From Paraburkholderia caffeinilytica (lineage in GTDB: Bacteria > Pseudomonadota > Gammaproteobacteria > Burkholderiales > Burkholderiaceae), in assembly GCF_003368325.1 (NCBI RefSeq), contig NZ_CP031467.1, forward strand, positions 558,001 to 622,000: 64,000 bases of DNA. The letters run 5' to 3'. How positions within the stretch are numbered: position 1 is the first letter of the stretch; each line of letters starts with the position of its first letter. The position numbers and the translations under genes were made by a program. Below the pieces are notes generated by a model. The model did not search any database and had not been told where the DNA came from. It saw only the letters and a list, made by a program, of their open reading frames with translations. Of this stretch, positions 1 through 8,664 are shown in pieces.

Positions 1-1004
1 ACAGGCAGATCCAGAACATGGATATGGGAACGTGCTTCCCGCGAGCGCGGCCCGACAAGCGCTATCTCGAGTTCGTCCAGATGCGCGATCAAACGCTCAC
101 CCAGCGCCAGCACATGCGTCTCGACGTTCGACACACCGATTTCTTCGATCAGGTCAATCGCGGCGCCAAGCGCATGCAGATCAGGCAGATTGAAATTGCC
201 GATCTCGAAGCGACCCGCGTCCTTGCGCAGTTGCAAGTCGTCCGGCCGGGCGACATAGTCGGCAGGTGGATTCGCCAGCGCGGACATTGCCACATAGGCT
301 GGTTGCATCTCGTCGAGTCCGTTCTTCACGTACAGGATGCCGAGTCCCTGCGGAACGAGCAGCCCCTTGTGACAGCCCGCAGCGAGTACCGATACGCCGA
401 GCGCCTTGACGTCGACAGGCAACACGCCGACCGACTGCATCGCGTCAACGACGAGATAGATGCCTTTCTCCTCGCACAGCCTGCCGATACTTGCGATATC
501 GTGCCGCTGACCTGCATGAAATGTCACATGCGAAAGCGAGATCACCTTCGTCCGCTCGTCGATGAATGGCGCGAAGGTTTCCGCATCCGCAATGACGCTG
601 TCGGAGGACAGTTGGACAAAGCGGACTTCGACGCCCTTGCGCTTCAAATTCAGCCATGCGTAGGCGTTGTTCGGATGATCGCCCTCGATCAGCAGCACGT
701 TGTCCCCTGCCCTCAACGGTACCGCGTTGGCGGCGATGTTCAACCCCTCGGACGTGTTCTTCGTGAACGCGATTTCGCATGGCTCCGCATTGAGAAACGC
801 GGCGACACGCGTACGCGTCTCTTCGACACGGCGCAGCCATATCGGCTTCGGTCCCGCCATTTCGTGACCTTCCGCGTAGAACGCGTCGAGCGCCACGCGC
901 ACTCTGGTGGCTAGTGGTGTCTGATGCGCGGAATCGAGGTACAGCATGTGGCGCGTGACGGGAAACTCGTCGCGAACTGTTTCGTGATCGAAAAGCGTGG
1001 TCAT
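1..1004 (-). CDS. Class V PLP-dependent aminotransferase (partial, C-terminus beyond window)
   Basis: The frame stays open from an ATG at 1004 to the window edge, so the C-terminus is missing. The translation begins MTTLFDHETVRDEFPVT and reads on with YLDSAHQTPLATRVR, FTKNTSEGLNIAAN, VISLSHVTFHAGQRHDI, VVDAMQSVG and AAGCHKGLLVPQGLG. These match the class V fold (cysteine desulfurase, selenocysteine lyase, isopenicillin-N-epimerase-like). The Asp of VVDAMQ would contact the PLP nitrogen, and the Lys of CHKGLL is the likely Schiff-base lysine. It is the last visible gene of the minus-strand amino acid ABC transporter operon, 108 bases after the ATPase stop, so it may act on the imported compound. 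The substrate cannot be read from sequence. The family assignment is firm; the role in the operon is inferred. Confidence 0.85.
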   Translation of the reverse strand, partial: MTTLFDHETVRDEFPVTRHMLYLDSAHQTPLATRVRVALDAFYAEGHEMAGPKPIWLRRVEETRTRVAAFLNAEPCEIAFTKNTSEGLNIAANAVPLRAGDNVLLIEGDHPNNAYAWLNLKRKGVEVRFVQLSSDSVIADAETFAPFIDERTKVISLSHVTFHAGQRHDIASIGRLCEEKGIYLVVDAMQSVGVLPVDVKALGVSVLAAGCHKGLLVPQGLGILYVKNGLDEMQPAYVAMSALANPPADYVARPDDLQLRKDAGRFEIGNFNLPDLHALGAAIDLIEEIGVSNVETHVLALGERLIAHLDELEIALVGPRSREARSHIHVLDLP

Positions 1005-1112
1005 GGGAAAATCGCGGCCAGCGCCGTGATGGAAGAAATGTTAAAAGAAACCGCGAAGTGAGACTCTCCGTGGCAGGCACGGCATTCATGAACTCGAAAA
1101 AATCTCCGCAGC

Positions 1113-1865
1113 CTAAGCCGGCGACAGGACCTGCCCCAGGAATTCGCGTACGCGCGGATGCGACGTATCTTCGAAGAATTCGTCCGGCGAGGCATCGACG
1201 ACGATCCTGCCTCCATCCACGAAAATGATTCGATCGGCAACGCGGCGCGCGAACGACATTTCATGGGTCACGCAAAGCATCGTCATGCCTTCTGTCGCAA
1301 GTGCGATCATGGTGTCCAGCACTTCCTTGACCATTTCCGGGTCGAGCGCCGACGTGGGCTCGTCGAACAGCATCACATCGGGATTCATGCATAGCGCCCG
1401 CGCGATAGCCACGCGCTGCTGCTGACCTCCCGACAGTTGCGGCGGATATTTGTCCGCCTGATTCGCAACGCGCACCTTGGTCAACAGCTTCATCGCCGTA
1501 TCGCGTGCCTGTTCCTTACTTAGACCACCCACCTTGATCGGCGCAAGCATGCAGTTGTTCAGCACCGTGTGATGTGGAAACAGGTTGAAGCTCTGAAACA
1601 CCATGCCGACGTGACGGCGAATCTCGGGCGATTTGTCGTAGCGCTGGCCCGTGCGTGCATTGCGGACGATGACTTCTCCGTCATCGACGTCTTCGAGACC
1701 GTTGATGCAACGGATCAACGTCGACTTGCCTGAGCCCGACGGGCCGCAGATCACGACCTTCTGCCCGGCGTAGACCTTCAGATCGACGTTTTGAAGCACC
1801 GTGTGCGGACCGAAGCGTTTTGTCAGCGAAGCGAGTTCGATCACTGGGGTTGATTGGGAGTCCAC
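1113..1865 (-). CDS. Polar amino acid ABC transporter, ATP-binding protein (GlnQ/GltL type)
   Basis: A 250-residue cytoplasmic ATPase that energises the importer encoded just upstream. Visible motifs are Walker A GPSGSGKST at residues 41-49, the ABC signature LSGGQQQRV at 144-152, Walker B VMLFDEP around 165-170 and the switch histidine in VTHEMSF at about 201. Length and the QSFNLFPHHTVLNN segment are typical of the polar amino acid family. The start is GTG at 1865, which puts the protein in register with family members. It lies 35 bases after the second permease stop. The substrate is an amino acid or derivative by family; which one is not visible. Confidence 0.93.
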   Translation of the reverse strand: MDSQSTPVIELASLTKRFGPHTVLQNVDLKVYAGQKVVICGPSGSGKSTLIRCINGLEDVDDGEVIVRNARTGQRYDKSPEIRRHVGMVFQSFNLFPHHTVLNNCMLAPIKVGGLSKEQARDTAMKLLTKVRVANQADKYPPQLSGGQQQRVAIARALCMNPDVMLFDEPTSALDPEMVKEVLDTMIALATEGMTMLCVTHEMSFARRVADRIIFVDGGRIVVDASPDEFFEDTSHPRVREFLGQVLSPA

Positions 1866-1900
1866 GTTACGTCCTTCTCATTTCAGGGGCGGGAAGCATC

Positions 1901-2629
1901 TCAGTTCGCGGCGGTCAAGGTGGCAGCGGGCGGTAGCCGAACCTGGCCACGCAACTGGCGCCGGTGACGCAGATGATCGGCGAGTCCGGCACACACGGAA
2001 CACACCACGAAGTACACGAGTGCGGCAAAGGTATAGAACTCAATAAGCTTCCCATCGCGCTGCGCGATCTTTGACGCCATGCCCGTGAAATCGGTAAGCG
2101 ATAGCACGTAGACGAGCGACGTATCCTGAAACAGGATGATCGCTTGCGTCACCATGATCGGCACTACTGCGCGCAGGGCCTGTGGCACGATCACAATGGT
2201 GTATGCCTGCCATGTGCTGAAACCGAGTGCCTTCGCACCCTCGTATTGGCCACGCGGCACGGATAGCAGCCCGGAGCGAATGATTTCGCAGAAGTAAGCG
2301 GCCTCAAACAGCGTGTAGGTGACAAAAGCTGTCAAATGCGGACTGACCGACACTGAAATCCCGCCCGGCGAAAACCTGCGCAAGACGAGCGGCACCAGGA
2401 AGAAGAACCAGAACAACACCATGATGAGGGGAACGGAACGCATCACGGTGACATAGGCCCACACAATCCGGTCCAATATCGGCACGCGGACATGTCGAAT
2501 CACGGCGAGCACAATACCGCTCGCGAGACCGCCGATGAACGCGGTAAACGTAAGCTCCAGCGTAAGCAGCATGCCCTCGCCGAGGTACGGAAGTGCGCGC
2601 TCGATCGCGCCGAAGTCATAGGCAATCAT
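1901..2629 (-). CDS. Polar amino acid ABC transporter permease (HisM/GltK type)
   Basis: A 242-residue inner-membrane permease with several hydrophobic helices. It carries the EAA-loop signature of the BPD transporter family, ICEAAY-like YFCEIIRSGLLSVPRGQYEGA then LGFSTWQAY, which docks on the ATPase. I chose the ATG at 2629 (MIAYDFGAIERAL) because its first bases overlap the TGA of the upstream permease (ATGA overlap, 2626-2629), the usual translational coupling arrangement. The longer open frame upstream has a Cys/Arg-rich composition unlike a permease N-terminus. Confidence 0.92.
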   Translation of the reverse strand: MIAYDFGAIERALPYLGEGMLLTLELTFTAFIGGLASGIVLAVIRHVRVPILDRIVWAYVTVMRSVPLIMVLFWFFFLVPLVLRRFSPGGISVSVSPHLTAFVTYTLFEAAYFCEIIRSGLLSVPRGQYEGAKALGFSTWQAYTIVIVPQALRAVVPIMVTQAIILFQDTSLVYVLSLTDFTGMASKIAQRDGKLIEFYTFAALVYFVVCSVCAGLADHLRHRRQLRGQVRLPPAATLTAAN

Positions 2630-3366
2630 TTTTTCCTCCGCGCATGCTTTCCCGTTGCTGCGAGTGTCGTTGTGGACGGGTATTTCGCGGCAACGAGGTG
2701 GGCGGCCCAATAGATCGCAAGCGAGAGAGCGAAGTAGACGCCGGTCACGACACTGAACGACTCAAAGGTGCGGAACGTAAACTCGTTCATCTGTTGCGCC
2801 TGCGCGGTCAGTTCGAGCAAACCGATGGTCATGGCCACCGACGTGTTCTTCAGCAGCGCTAGCGCTTCGTTCGTAAGCGCCGGCGCCATGCTTCTCAGTG
2901 CCTGAGGAACGAGCACGCTTGCATATGTGTTCAGGCCCGACAGTCCGAGCGCGTGTGCGGCTTCGCGCTGTCCCTTGGGCAATGCCTGAATGCCGGCCCG
3001 CACCTGTTCCGTGATGCGAGCGCCCGTATAGAGGCCGACTGCAATCAATGCTGGAACGAAGCTCCCCCACGGCGGCGGCATGCTCTTCAGCGCGCCGCCC
3101 AAACCTGACGGCAACAGCTCGGGAAACACGAAGTACCACAGGAACGCCTGAAGCAGCAGCGGTACGTTTCTGAACACCTGCACATAGGTGCGACCGACTG
3201 TCCTGAACACCGTGCTGTCCGAGGTCCGCCCGCAGCCCATGCATACTCCGAATACCGCCGCGATGACACCTGCGCCGAACCAGAGCAGGAGCGTCCAGGA
3301 CAATCCCGACAGGAGCCAGTCAATGTACCGCCCCCCGTCAATAGTCGTTTCGAAAAGAAGTTGCAT
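2626..3366 (-). CDS. Polar amino acid ABC transporter permease (HisQ/GltJ type)
   Basis: A 246-residue inner-membrane permease, partner of the preceding one. It has the family loop TEQVRAGIQALPKGQREAA followed by ALGLSGLNTYASVLVPQALR. ATG at 3366 (MQLLFETTIDGG) is chosen; the extra 13 codons upstream begin inside the leader. It is 47 bases downstream of the binding-protein stop and overlaps the next permease by four bases, so the two permeases are probably made in equal amounts and form a heterodimer. Confidence 0.92.
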   Translation of the reverse strand: MQLLFETTIDGGRYIDWLLSGLSWTLLLWFGAGVIAAVFGVCMGCGRTSDSTVFRTVGRTYVQVFRNVPLLLQAFLWYFVFPELLPSGLGGALKSMPPPWGSFVPALIAVGLYTGARITEQVRAGIQALPKGQREAAHALGLSGLNTYASVLVPQALRSMAPALTNEALALLKNTSVAMTIGLLELTAQAQQMNEFTFRTFESFSVVTGVYFALSLAIYWAAHLVAAKYPSTTTLAATGKHARRKK

Positions 3367-3413
3367 GATGCTGTACCTGTGCGGAGGGAGAAACATCTCC
3401 CTCACTTACCTGT

Positions 3414-4304
3414 TCAAGACGGAACCTTATCGCTGGGCGACTTGACACGCTCCTTCAGATCGTTGCTCATCGGGAAGTCCATCTTGATGCCGCGCGGCGG
3501 AATGGCGCCCACGAACCACTTGTCGTAGATCTTCGTGAACTCGCCGGACGCCATCAACGACTTCAGCGTGTCGTCTACAACCTGCTTGAATGCGGGATCG
3601 TTCTTCGGAATCATCAATCCGTAGTAGAGCGTGTTGTACGACTGCGGAACAAACATGTAGGCTTTCGGGTCCTTCGCATCGGCCTTCTTCGCGGCGAGCA
3701 AGACGTCATCCTCGATGAATGCGGCAGCGCGGCCACTTTCGAGAACAAGCATCGATTCGCCGTGGTCGTGCGCCGGGATGTACTTCAGGTCGAGGTTATT
3801 TTTGTCGCTGATTTCTTTCGCGAATCCAAGCGCATTGGAACCTTGCGTATAGACGACGGTTTTGCCTTTCAGATCGGCGTCGGTCTTGATACCGGAGTCA
3901 GCCCTGACTAGCCAGCGCGTATGGCTGACAAAAGTCGCGACCGAAAACCCAACCTGCTGCTGACGATCGGGCGTGTTCGCTGTGGCTGCGCATTCGATGT
4001 CGACGTTCCCGTTGTTGACGAGCGCAATGCGGTTTGCCGACGTCACCGGCACGTTGGTAACCTTCAGTGCGGGCACGGCTTCCTTGATCTTGTCGACGAT
4101 CTTGTGGCACAGGTCAATCGAAAAGCCGACATAGTTCTGGTTCTGGTCCAGATAGGAGAACGGAACGGACGCGTCACGAACGCCGAGCCGGATCTCGCCA
4201 GTGCTCTTGATTTTCGCGAGGGTATCGGCCGCGAGCGCGTCGGTCGACGACGCGAGGCTCGCTGCCACGAGAAGAACAGTTGGAACGAACGATCTGAACA
4301 GCAT
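3414..4304 (-). CDS. Periplasmic amino acid-binding protein (GltI/family 3 solute-binding)
   Basis: A 296-residue exported receptor of the importer. A signal peptide (LFRSFVPTVLLVAASLASS, cleaved near ALA-A at about residue 25) precedes a family 3 binding domain, with IRLGVRDASVPFSYLDQN and GFSIDLCHKIVDKI near the N-terminus and KGKTVVYTQGSNA in lobe 2. ATG at 4304 is preceded by AGGAG seven bases upstream, and the start fits the signal peptide; the longer frame does not. It is the first gene of the operon. The closest family by eye is the glutamate/aspartate receptor, but ligand specificity is not proven. Confidence 0.93.
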   Translation of the reverse strand: MLFRSFVPTVLLVAASLASSTDALAADTLAKIKSTGEIRLGVRDASVPFSYLDQNQNYVGFSIDLCHKIVDKIKEAVPALKVTNVPVTSANRIALVNNGNVDIECAATANTPDRQQQVGFSVATFVSHTRWLVRADSGIKTDADLKGKTVVYTQGSNALGFAKEISDKNNLDLKYIPAHDHGESMLVLESGRAAAFIEDDVLLAAKKADAKDPKAYMFVPQSYNTLYYGLMIPKNDPAFKQVVDDTLKSLMASGEFTKIYDKWFVGAIPPRGIKMDFPMSNDLKERVKSPSDKVPS

Positions 4305-4420
4305 TCTCAACTCCTGTGTGATTCCAGGTCGTGCTACGGGGGTCTCCCGGCTCTTGGAATGTTGGGTATAAGCGCACCGGAGGACGACGCGCAAAAGGAC
4401 TGTAGGCACACAAAAACAAT

Positions 4421-4441
4421 AAGAAAAGACGACCTTTTCTT
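4421..4441. terminator. AT-rich hairpin, possible terminator for the small minus-strand genes
   Basis: Inverted repeat AAGAAAAG (4421-4428) / CTTTTCTT (4434-4441) with a 5-base loop. Read on the minus strand it is followed by ATTGTTTTTG, so it could end transcription coming from the chemoreceptor operon. The stem is weak because it is nearly all A/T. It could instead be an operator in front of the binding-protein gene at 4304. Confidence 0.35.
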
Positions 4442-4465
4442 TCTAAACAGGAAGAAAAATCTTTC

Positions 4466-4768
4466 CTATCGACACGTACCGGCAAGCTTGCGATGCTGTG
4501 AAGCAGCTATGGAATACAAGGCGTTCACACCCGCTGATCGAGCGAATCCGACAGTTCTCCGCGCCGAGGTAAGCCGGAGAGATACGAGGTCGTGGTGTCG
4601 TCGACACAACGCACGATGTCGAACCGATACCAAAAGACCAGGGTTTGTCCTGAAAGGATATGTTGGGTACCCGATCTTGATCTCGCGTGACACTGCAAAG
4701 GGAAAGGTTTCGTTCGACAGGTCCTCACCGGAGACCTTCTCCAGCAACGCACGCGAGTTCAGCCCCAT
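4466..4768 (-). CDS. Hypothetical protein, possibly frameshifted
   Basis: A 100-codon frame from ATG 4768, 27 bases downstream of the 124-residue gene, with GAGGAAA about 14 bases before the start. I do not recognise it. The first 40 residues (MGLNSRALLEKVSGEDLS, then EIKIGYPTYPF) look protein-like, but the rest turns Arg/His-rich. The neighbouring minus frame (4525 to about 4650) is protein-like exactly there (SGQTLVFWYRFDIVRC, TTTSYLSGLP). One reading is a single gene broken by a frameshift near 4650; another is that neither frame is coding. Confidence 0.25.
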   Translation of the reverse strand: MGLNSRALLEKVSGEDLSNETFPFAVSREIKIGYPTYPFRTNPGLLVSVRHRALCRRHHDLVSLRLTSARRTVGFARSAGVNALYSIAASQHRKLAGTCR

Positions 4769-4795
4769 CGCAACCCGGTTTCCTCGACGGGCAGG

Positions 4796-5170
4796 CTACC
4801 GAAGGGCATTCAGGTAACGGTTGACCTCGGTCAAAAGAGCCGAGTGGTATTGTTCCGGCAGGCCCCTGTCGTCACCCAGGGACATCAGATCCTCGATCCT
4901 GCCGCGGAACGAGCCGGCAATTTCCGCCCGCATCGAGGCTGGCAGGTGCGTCAACACCGAAACCAGCAATTCTCCGAAGACCGCAAGGCGCGCGCCGTGT
5001 TGAACCACGCTCATACCGTTTATCTTCGATAGCGTCGCAAGCGAATCGAGCAACATGTCGTCGTTCACCTGTTCAGATTGTTGGGCTGGAACTGGCTGCG
5101 ACTGCTCAGGTGAAACCGGCCGGACCTCAATGTCTGCGGCGCCGCTCTGCGTTTTAAAGAGCCTGAACAT
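4796..5170 (-). CDS. Hypothetical protein co-transcribed with chemoreceptor
   Basis: A 124-residue cytoplasmic protein of no family I know, starting MFRLFKTQSGAADIEV. A Pro/Gln-rich linker (about residues 18-35, SPEQSQPVPAQQSEQ) leads to a predicted helical domain with DDMLLDSLATLSKI, ARLAVFGELLVSVLTHL and EQYHSALLTEVNRYL. There are no cysteines and no membrane segment. It starts 14 bases after the chemoreceptor stop, so the two are almost certainly one transcript, and a role next to the receptor or signalling complex is a reasonable guess only. Codon use matches its neighbours. Confidence 0.65.
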   Translation of the reverse strand: MFRLFKTQSGAADIEVRPVSPEQSQPVPAQQSEQVNDDMLLDSLATLSKINGMSVVQHGARLAVFGELLVSVLTHLPASMRAEIAGSFRGRIEDLMSLGDDRGLPEQYHSALLTEVNRYLNALR

Positions 5171-5184
5171 GACACATCTCGTGA

Positions 5185-6758
5185 TCAGAACGTTTCCCAG
5201 TCCGCGGTCGCCGTGGCTGCTACGGTGACGGAGTGTTTGTCACTATTGGCGGAAGGAGCAACCGGTGGCTTCGAGGGCTCAGCACGACGCGTGACCGGCG
5301 TCCTCGGGGCAGGCAGGCGGGGCTTGCCTTGCGGAATCGCCACGCGTGCCGCAGATTGCCCCGTGTCGGCGATCCTGAACACGGACACGGCCTCCTTCAG
5401 CCTGGTTGCCTGCTCTTCAAGTGACTGCGCTGCGGCCGCGGCCTGCTCGACAAGCGCCGCGTTCTGCTGAGTGACTTCGTCCATCTGGCCGACGGCCTGG
5501 TTCACCTGCTCGATGCCACGGCTCTGTTCTTCAGAAGCTGCCGCGATCTCGCCGACAATATCGGAAACCTGTTTGATTGCGTGCTTGACCTGTCCCATGG
5601 TGGCGCTGACTTCCGCTGCCTGCTTTGCGCCGTCCTGAATCGTTGTCACGGACGAGCTGATCAGCTCCTTGATTTCCTTTGCAGCGGTGGCGGAGCGCTG
5701 AGCCAGACTGCGGACCTCACTGGCGACCACGGCAAAGCCTCGCCCCTGTTCGCCGGCACGTGCGGCTTCGACGGCTGCGTTGAGCGCAAGGATGTTCGTC
5801 TGGAAAGCAATGCCTTCAATGACGCTGGTGATTTCGGAAATCTTGCTTGAACTACTGCTGATCTGTCCGATTGTCCCGACCATGGCCTGAACCGAGTCGT
5901 TACCTGTATCGGCCATGTCAGTGGCATTGGTAGCCAGCGCGTTCGCCTGCCGGGCATTGTCGGCGTTCTGCTTCACTGTTTCGGTCAACTGCGTCATGCT
6001 GGCTGCGGTTTCTTCAAGCGACGCCGCCTGCTCCTCGGTGCGTGCCGACAAATCGGTGTTGCCGCTGGCAATTTCACGCGACGCCACAGCGACCGACTCG
6101 GTGGACACCTTAATCCCGCGAACCGTATTGCTGAGCTGGTGGTCCATTTTCTTCAGTGCCTCGAGAAGCTGGCCTAACTCGCCTCCTGAATCAACTGCGA
6201 TCTGATTTTCAAGCTTGCCGCTCGCGATATTGTTCGCGCCCTCAACCGCCTTGTTGAGCGGCTTCGCGATTGCACGCAGCAGATAGGTCGATGCACCGAG
6301 GGCAACCATAACGCCGGCACCGAGAAGAACAATTGCGATCCAGAGGATAGTCGTGAACGTCGATTTACCGTCATCGACAAATTGCTGGGCCTGAGCCAGA
6401 TTGAGTGCGGCATCCTGGTCCAGTGCGTCGTTCATGGTCTCGGTTATCGGGACGATCTTTTCGATCACGGAAGACGCCGCATCGAAATTGCTCGCGCTAG
6501 CAGCGGCTAAAGCTTCATCCGTAAGGGACGTGAACTGCGTCAGGGTGCTCTGGATCAGCTCCGCGGCCTTCCGCTCCGCGTCGCTGGATACGCCGCTTGG
6601 GTAATAGTGATTCCATGACTTGTTGAGCTTTCCAAATTGTCGGTGAACGGCCGTACCGAATTCCGCTGTTTTAGCTGGATCGTGAAATACCTGAATACGC
6701 CTTAGCAGAAGGCGCACGTTAAGCTGGGCTGCACGAACTTCTGATAGATCCGCAATCG
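5185..6758 (-). pseudogene. Methyl-accepting chemotaxis protein, 5'-truncated
   Basis: The frame encodes the C-terminal part of a transmembrane chemoreceptor. From a possible GTG at 6717 there are 510 residues: part of a four-helix ligand domain, one membrane span (about 123-147, [20 protein letters not shown]), HAMP (about 148-200), the methylated coiled coil, the hairpin tip [16 protein letters not shown], and a C-terminal DWETF like the CheR/CheB-binding pentapeptide of Tsr/Tar. The first transmembrane helix and about 60 residues of periplasmic domain that family members have are absent. Homologous-looking sequence ([15 protein letters not shown]) runs upstream of the GTG to about 6755 and then stops where another truncated gene begins on the other strand. 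Without TM1 it could not insert normally, so I call it a pseudogene. Confidence 0.8.
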
Positions 6759-7349
6759 GTGAAGATCGCGCGCAAACATGGGCTCCTCATCATCGAGGAC
6801 GCCGCCTATGCGTTCCTCGCGAAGGCGCCGCCGCCTCCCCTGGCGGCGCTTGCACCCGAAACGACCGTGTACGTCTCAGGGCTCTCAAAGAGCGTCGCCA
6901 CCGGGCTGCGCTTCGGCTTCGCGGTCGCGCCAGTTCAATGGGTGCCCGCCATCGAGCGAACCATCAGGGCGACCACCTGGAATACGCCCGGCGTGGTAAC
7001 AGCGATCGCCTGCGGCTGGCTCGACGATGGCACCGTCGCCAGGTTGGAGGTCGAGAAGCGGCAGGACGCAGCGATCCGGCAGTCGATGGCACGCGATATC
7101 CTTGCGGGACTAGGATCCGTCGGCCATCCATCGTCCTATTTCCTCTGGCTTCCTCTGACAGAAGATATTCGCGCCGACCAGATCGCGATGGCACTCACGC
7201 GCGAACACGTTTCGGTTTCCACCGCCGAACCGTTTTCCACATGTGCTTCCGTGCCGCATGCGATCCGCGTGGCGCTCGGCTCGGTGGAACTAGAGGATCT
7301 TCGCAAAGCACTGGAAAAAGTGAGACGACTCATTCGTGCTTACCTGTAG
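6747..7349 (+). pseudogene. Class I/MocR-type PLP aminotransferase, C-terminal fragment
   Basis: About 200 residues from [19 protein letters not shown] to the stop. Present are the Asp that binds the PLP pyridine nitrogen (IIEDAAY) and the Schiff-base lysine region SGLSKSVATGLRFGF, then the C-terminal small domain. The N-terminal half of the fold, and any GntR DNA-binding domain that MocR regulators have, is missing. The first usable codon (GTG at 6759) lies inside a conserved strand-helix unit, so it is not a real start. Homology begins within about 10 bases of where the opposite-strand chemoreceptor homology ends. It ends 53 bases before the convergent LysR gene. Confidence 0.8.
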
Positions 7350-7402
7350 TGAGTTCCTTCAAGCGATCGCCAGGGACCGCGTGCCGCGTGAGTCCCCCTG
7401 CA

Positions 7403-8311
7403 TCAACTGAAATGGCTCACCGCCAGGTCGATGAACTCCCTCACCTTGCGCGGCACGAAGTCCCGGCTCGGATAGACAAGCGAAACAGCCACGTCCGCAT
7501 TGATCAGCGAATACCCGTCGAGGACATGAACCAGCGTCCTCGCCCGAAGCGCATCCGCAACCAGCTCGCTGGGCAGCAGGGCAACGCCCATGCCGTTGAG
7601 CGCCGACTGCATTTGCATCACGAGGCTGTTGACGGTCATCGACGGTTGAACGGTGACGCTTTCTTCCTTCCCCTCACGGTCGACGAAAATCCACGCTTGC
7701 TGGGCGCCGTCGGCGGGTACTGAAATCACCCTGCACCTCTTCAGGTCCGCGGGAATTTCCGGGTAGCCCGCCTGGGCAAGATAGTCGGGCGACGCGACCG
7801 GAATGACGAACGAGCTGATCAGCCGCCGCAAGATCAGCGTTTCCGAGCGGACCATCTGCTCGCTCACGATCCCGACGTCGAAGCCGCCTTCGAGCAGGTC
7901 GACACGCCGCTCGGTCAGCGTGACGTTGAGGTTCACTCGTGGAAATCTCGCCTGGTAGTCCGCGAAGAGCGGTGTGAGTTGCAGGAGCGAAAAGCTGCCC
8001 AATGCAACGATGCGGATCTCACCGCTTAATTCGGTTTGCTCCGTAGTCGCGCGGGATTCGACTTCATCGAGTTGTTTCAGCAGATCCCGGCAGCCGTCGG
8101 CGTACTCGGCACCCGCCTGAGTCAGCACGACTTTGCGCGTAGTGCGCTGAAACAGGCGGATGCCGAGGTGTTTTTCCAGACTCGACACATGGCGCGTGAC
8201 GACGGACGTCGACGTGCTGAGCCGCTCCGCCGTCTGCGCGAAGCTCCTGCAATCGGCGACCTGTACAAAGACCTGCATGGCCTGAAAGAGATTCATAACG
8301 GGACGGTTCAT
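7403..8311 (-). CDS. LysR-family transcriptional regulator
   Basis: 302 residues. An N-terminal winged HTH (about residues 6-65: FVQVADCRSFAQTAERLSTS then VVTRHVSSLEKHLG and LFQRTTRKVVLTQAG) is followed by a LysR effector domain (about 90-300, with GEIRIVALGSF, the ISSFVIPVASPDYL segment and NGMGVALLPSELV). The start may be M1 (8311) or M6 (8296); the HTH fits either. LysR proteins often regulate a divergent neighbour, but no intact divergent gene is next to it; upstream is another minus-strand gene. Its target may be the damaged aminotransferase locus or elsewhere. Confidence 0.93.
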   Translation of the reverse strand: MNRPVMNLFQAMQVFVQVADCRSFAQTAERLSTSTSVVTRHVSSLEKHLGIRLFQRTTRKVVLTQAGAEYADGCRDLLKQLDEVESRATTEQTELSGEIRIVALGSFSLLQLTPLFADYQARFPRVNLNVTLTERRVDLLEGGFDVGIVSEQMVRSETLILRRLISSFVIPVASPDYLAQAGYPEIPADLKRCRVISVPADGAQQAWIFVDREGKEESVTVQPSMTVNSLVMQMQSALNGMGVALLPSELVADALRARTLVHVLDGYSLINADVAVSLVYPSRDFVPRKVREFIDLAVSHFS

Positions 8312-8382
8312 GGAAAATACCTGTAATGCCGCATCGGCCGTTGCGCGTGCTCGTCATTGCGGATGCTCGCGGGCGTCGGCGC

Positions 8383-8607
8383 CTAGCGCCGCTGGTCGAG
8401 CCATCTGGTCCACCATGCCTCGCGCATCGCGCGTTCGAGGTCGTCCGCGTAGTCGTCCACCACCTTTTCGTATTCGGCGGTGTTCGCTTCGCAGTCGGAC
8501 GGATTGAGTTTGCCCTGCGCCTTGCGAATCGCGGAAACGCTCATGTGGAGCATCGTCATCTCGTCCCACATTGCGCGGTAACGGTCACTGTCGTCGTCGT
8601 TCACCAT
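8383..8607 (-). CDS. Small hypothetical protein, acidic and helical
   Basis: 74 residues beginning MVNDDDSDRYRAMWDEMT, rich in Asp/Glu/Arg/Met/Trp and predicted all-helical (EYEKVVDDYADDLERAMREA, WWTRWLDQ). There is no signal peptide or membrane segment, and I know no family for it. It is preferred over overlapping frames because its composition and third-position GC fit coding sequence. It lies 57 bases after the NADH dehydrogenase stop and 71 bases before the LysR start on the same strand. Confidence 0.6.
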   Translation of the reverse strand: MVNDDDSDRYRAMWDEMTMLHMSVSAIRKAQGKLNPSDCEANTAEYEKVVDDYADDLERAMREAWWTRWLDQRR

Positions 8608-8664
8608 GGCTGATCCATCTGGAATCGCGGCATGCCGGGCCGCTGCGCTAGAGGCAAAGCGTCG

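Noticed and set aside
18..914. 298-codon plus-strand open frame
   Set aside because: It lies antisense to the class V aminotransferase, whose frame has clear PLP motifs; the plus-strand translation is His/Arg-rich without domains.
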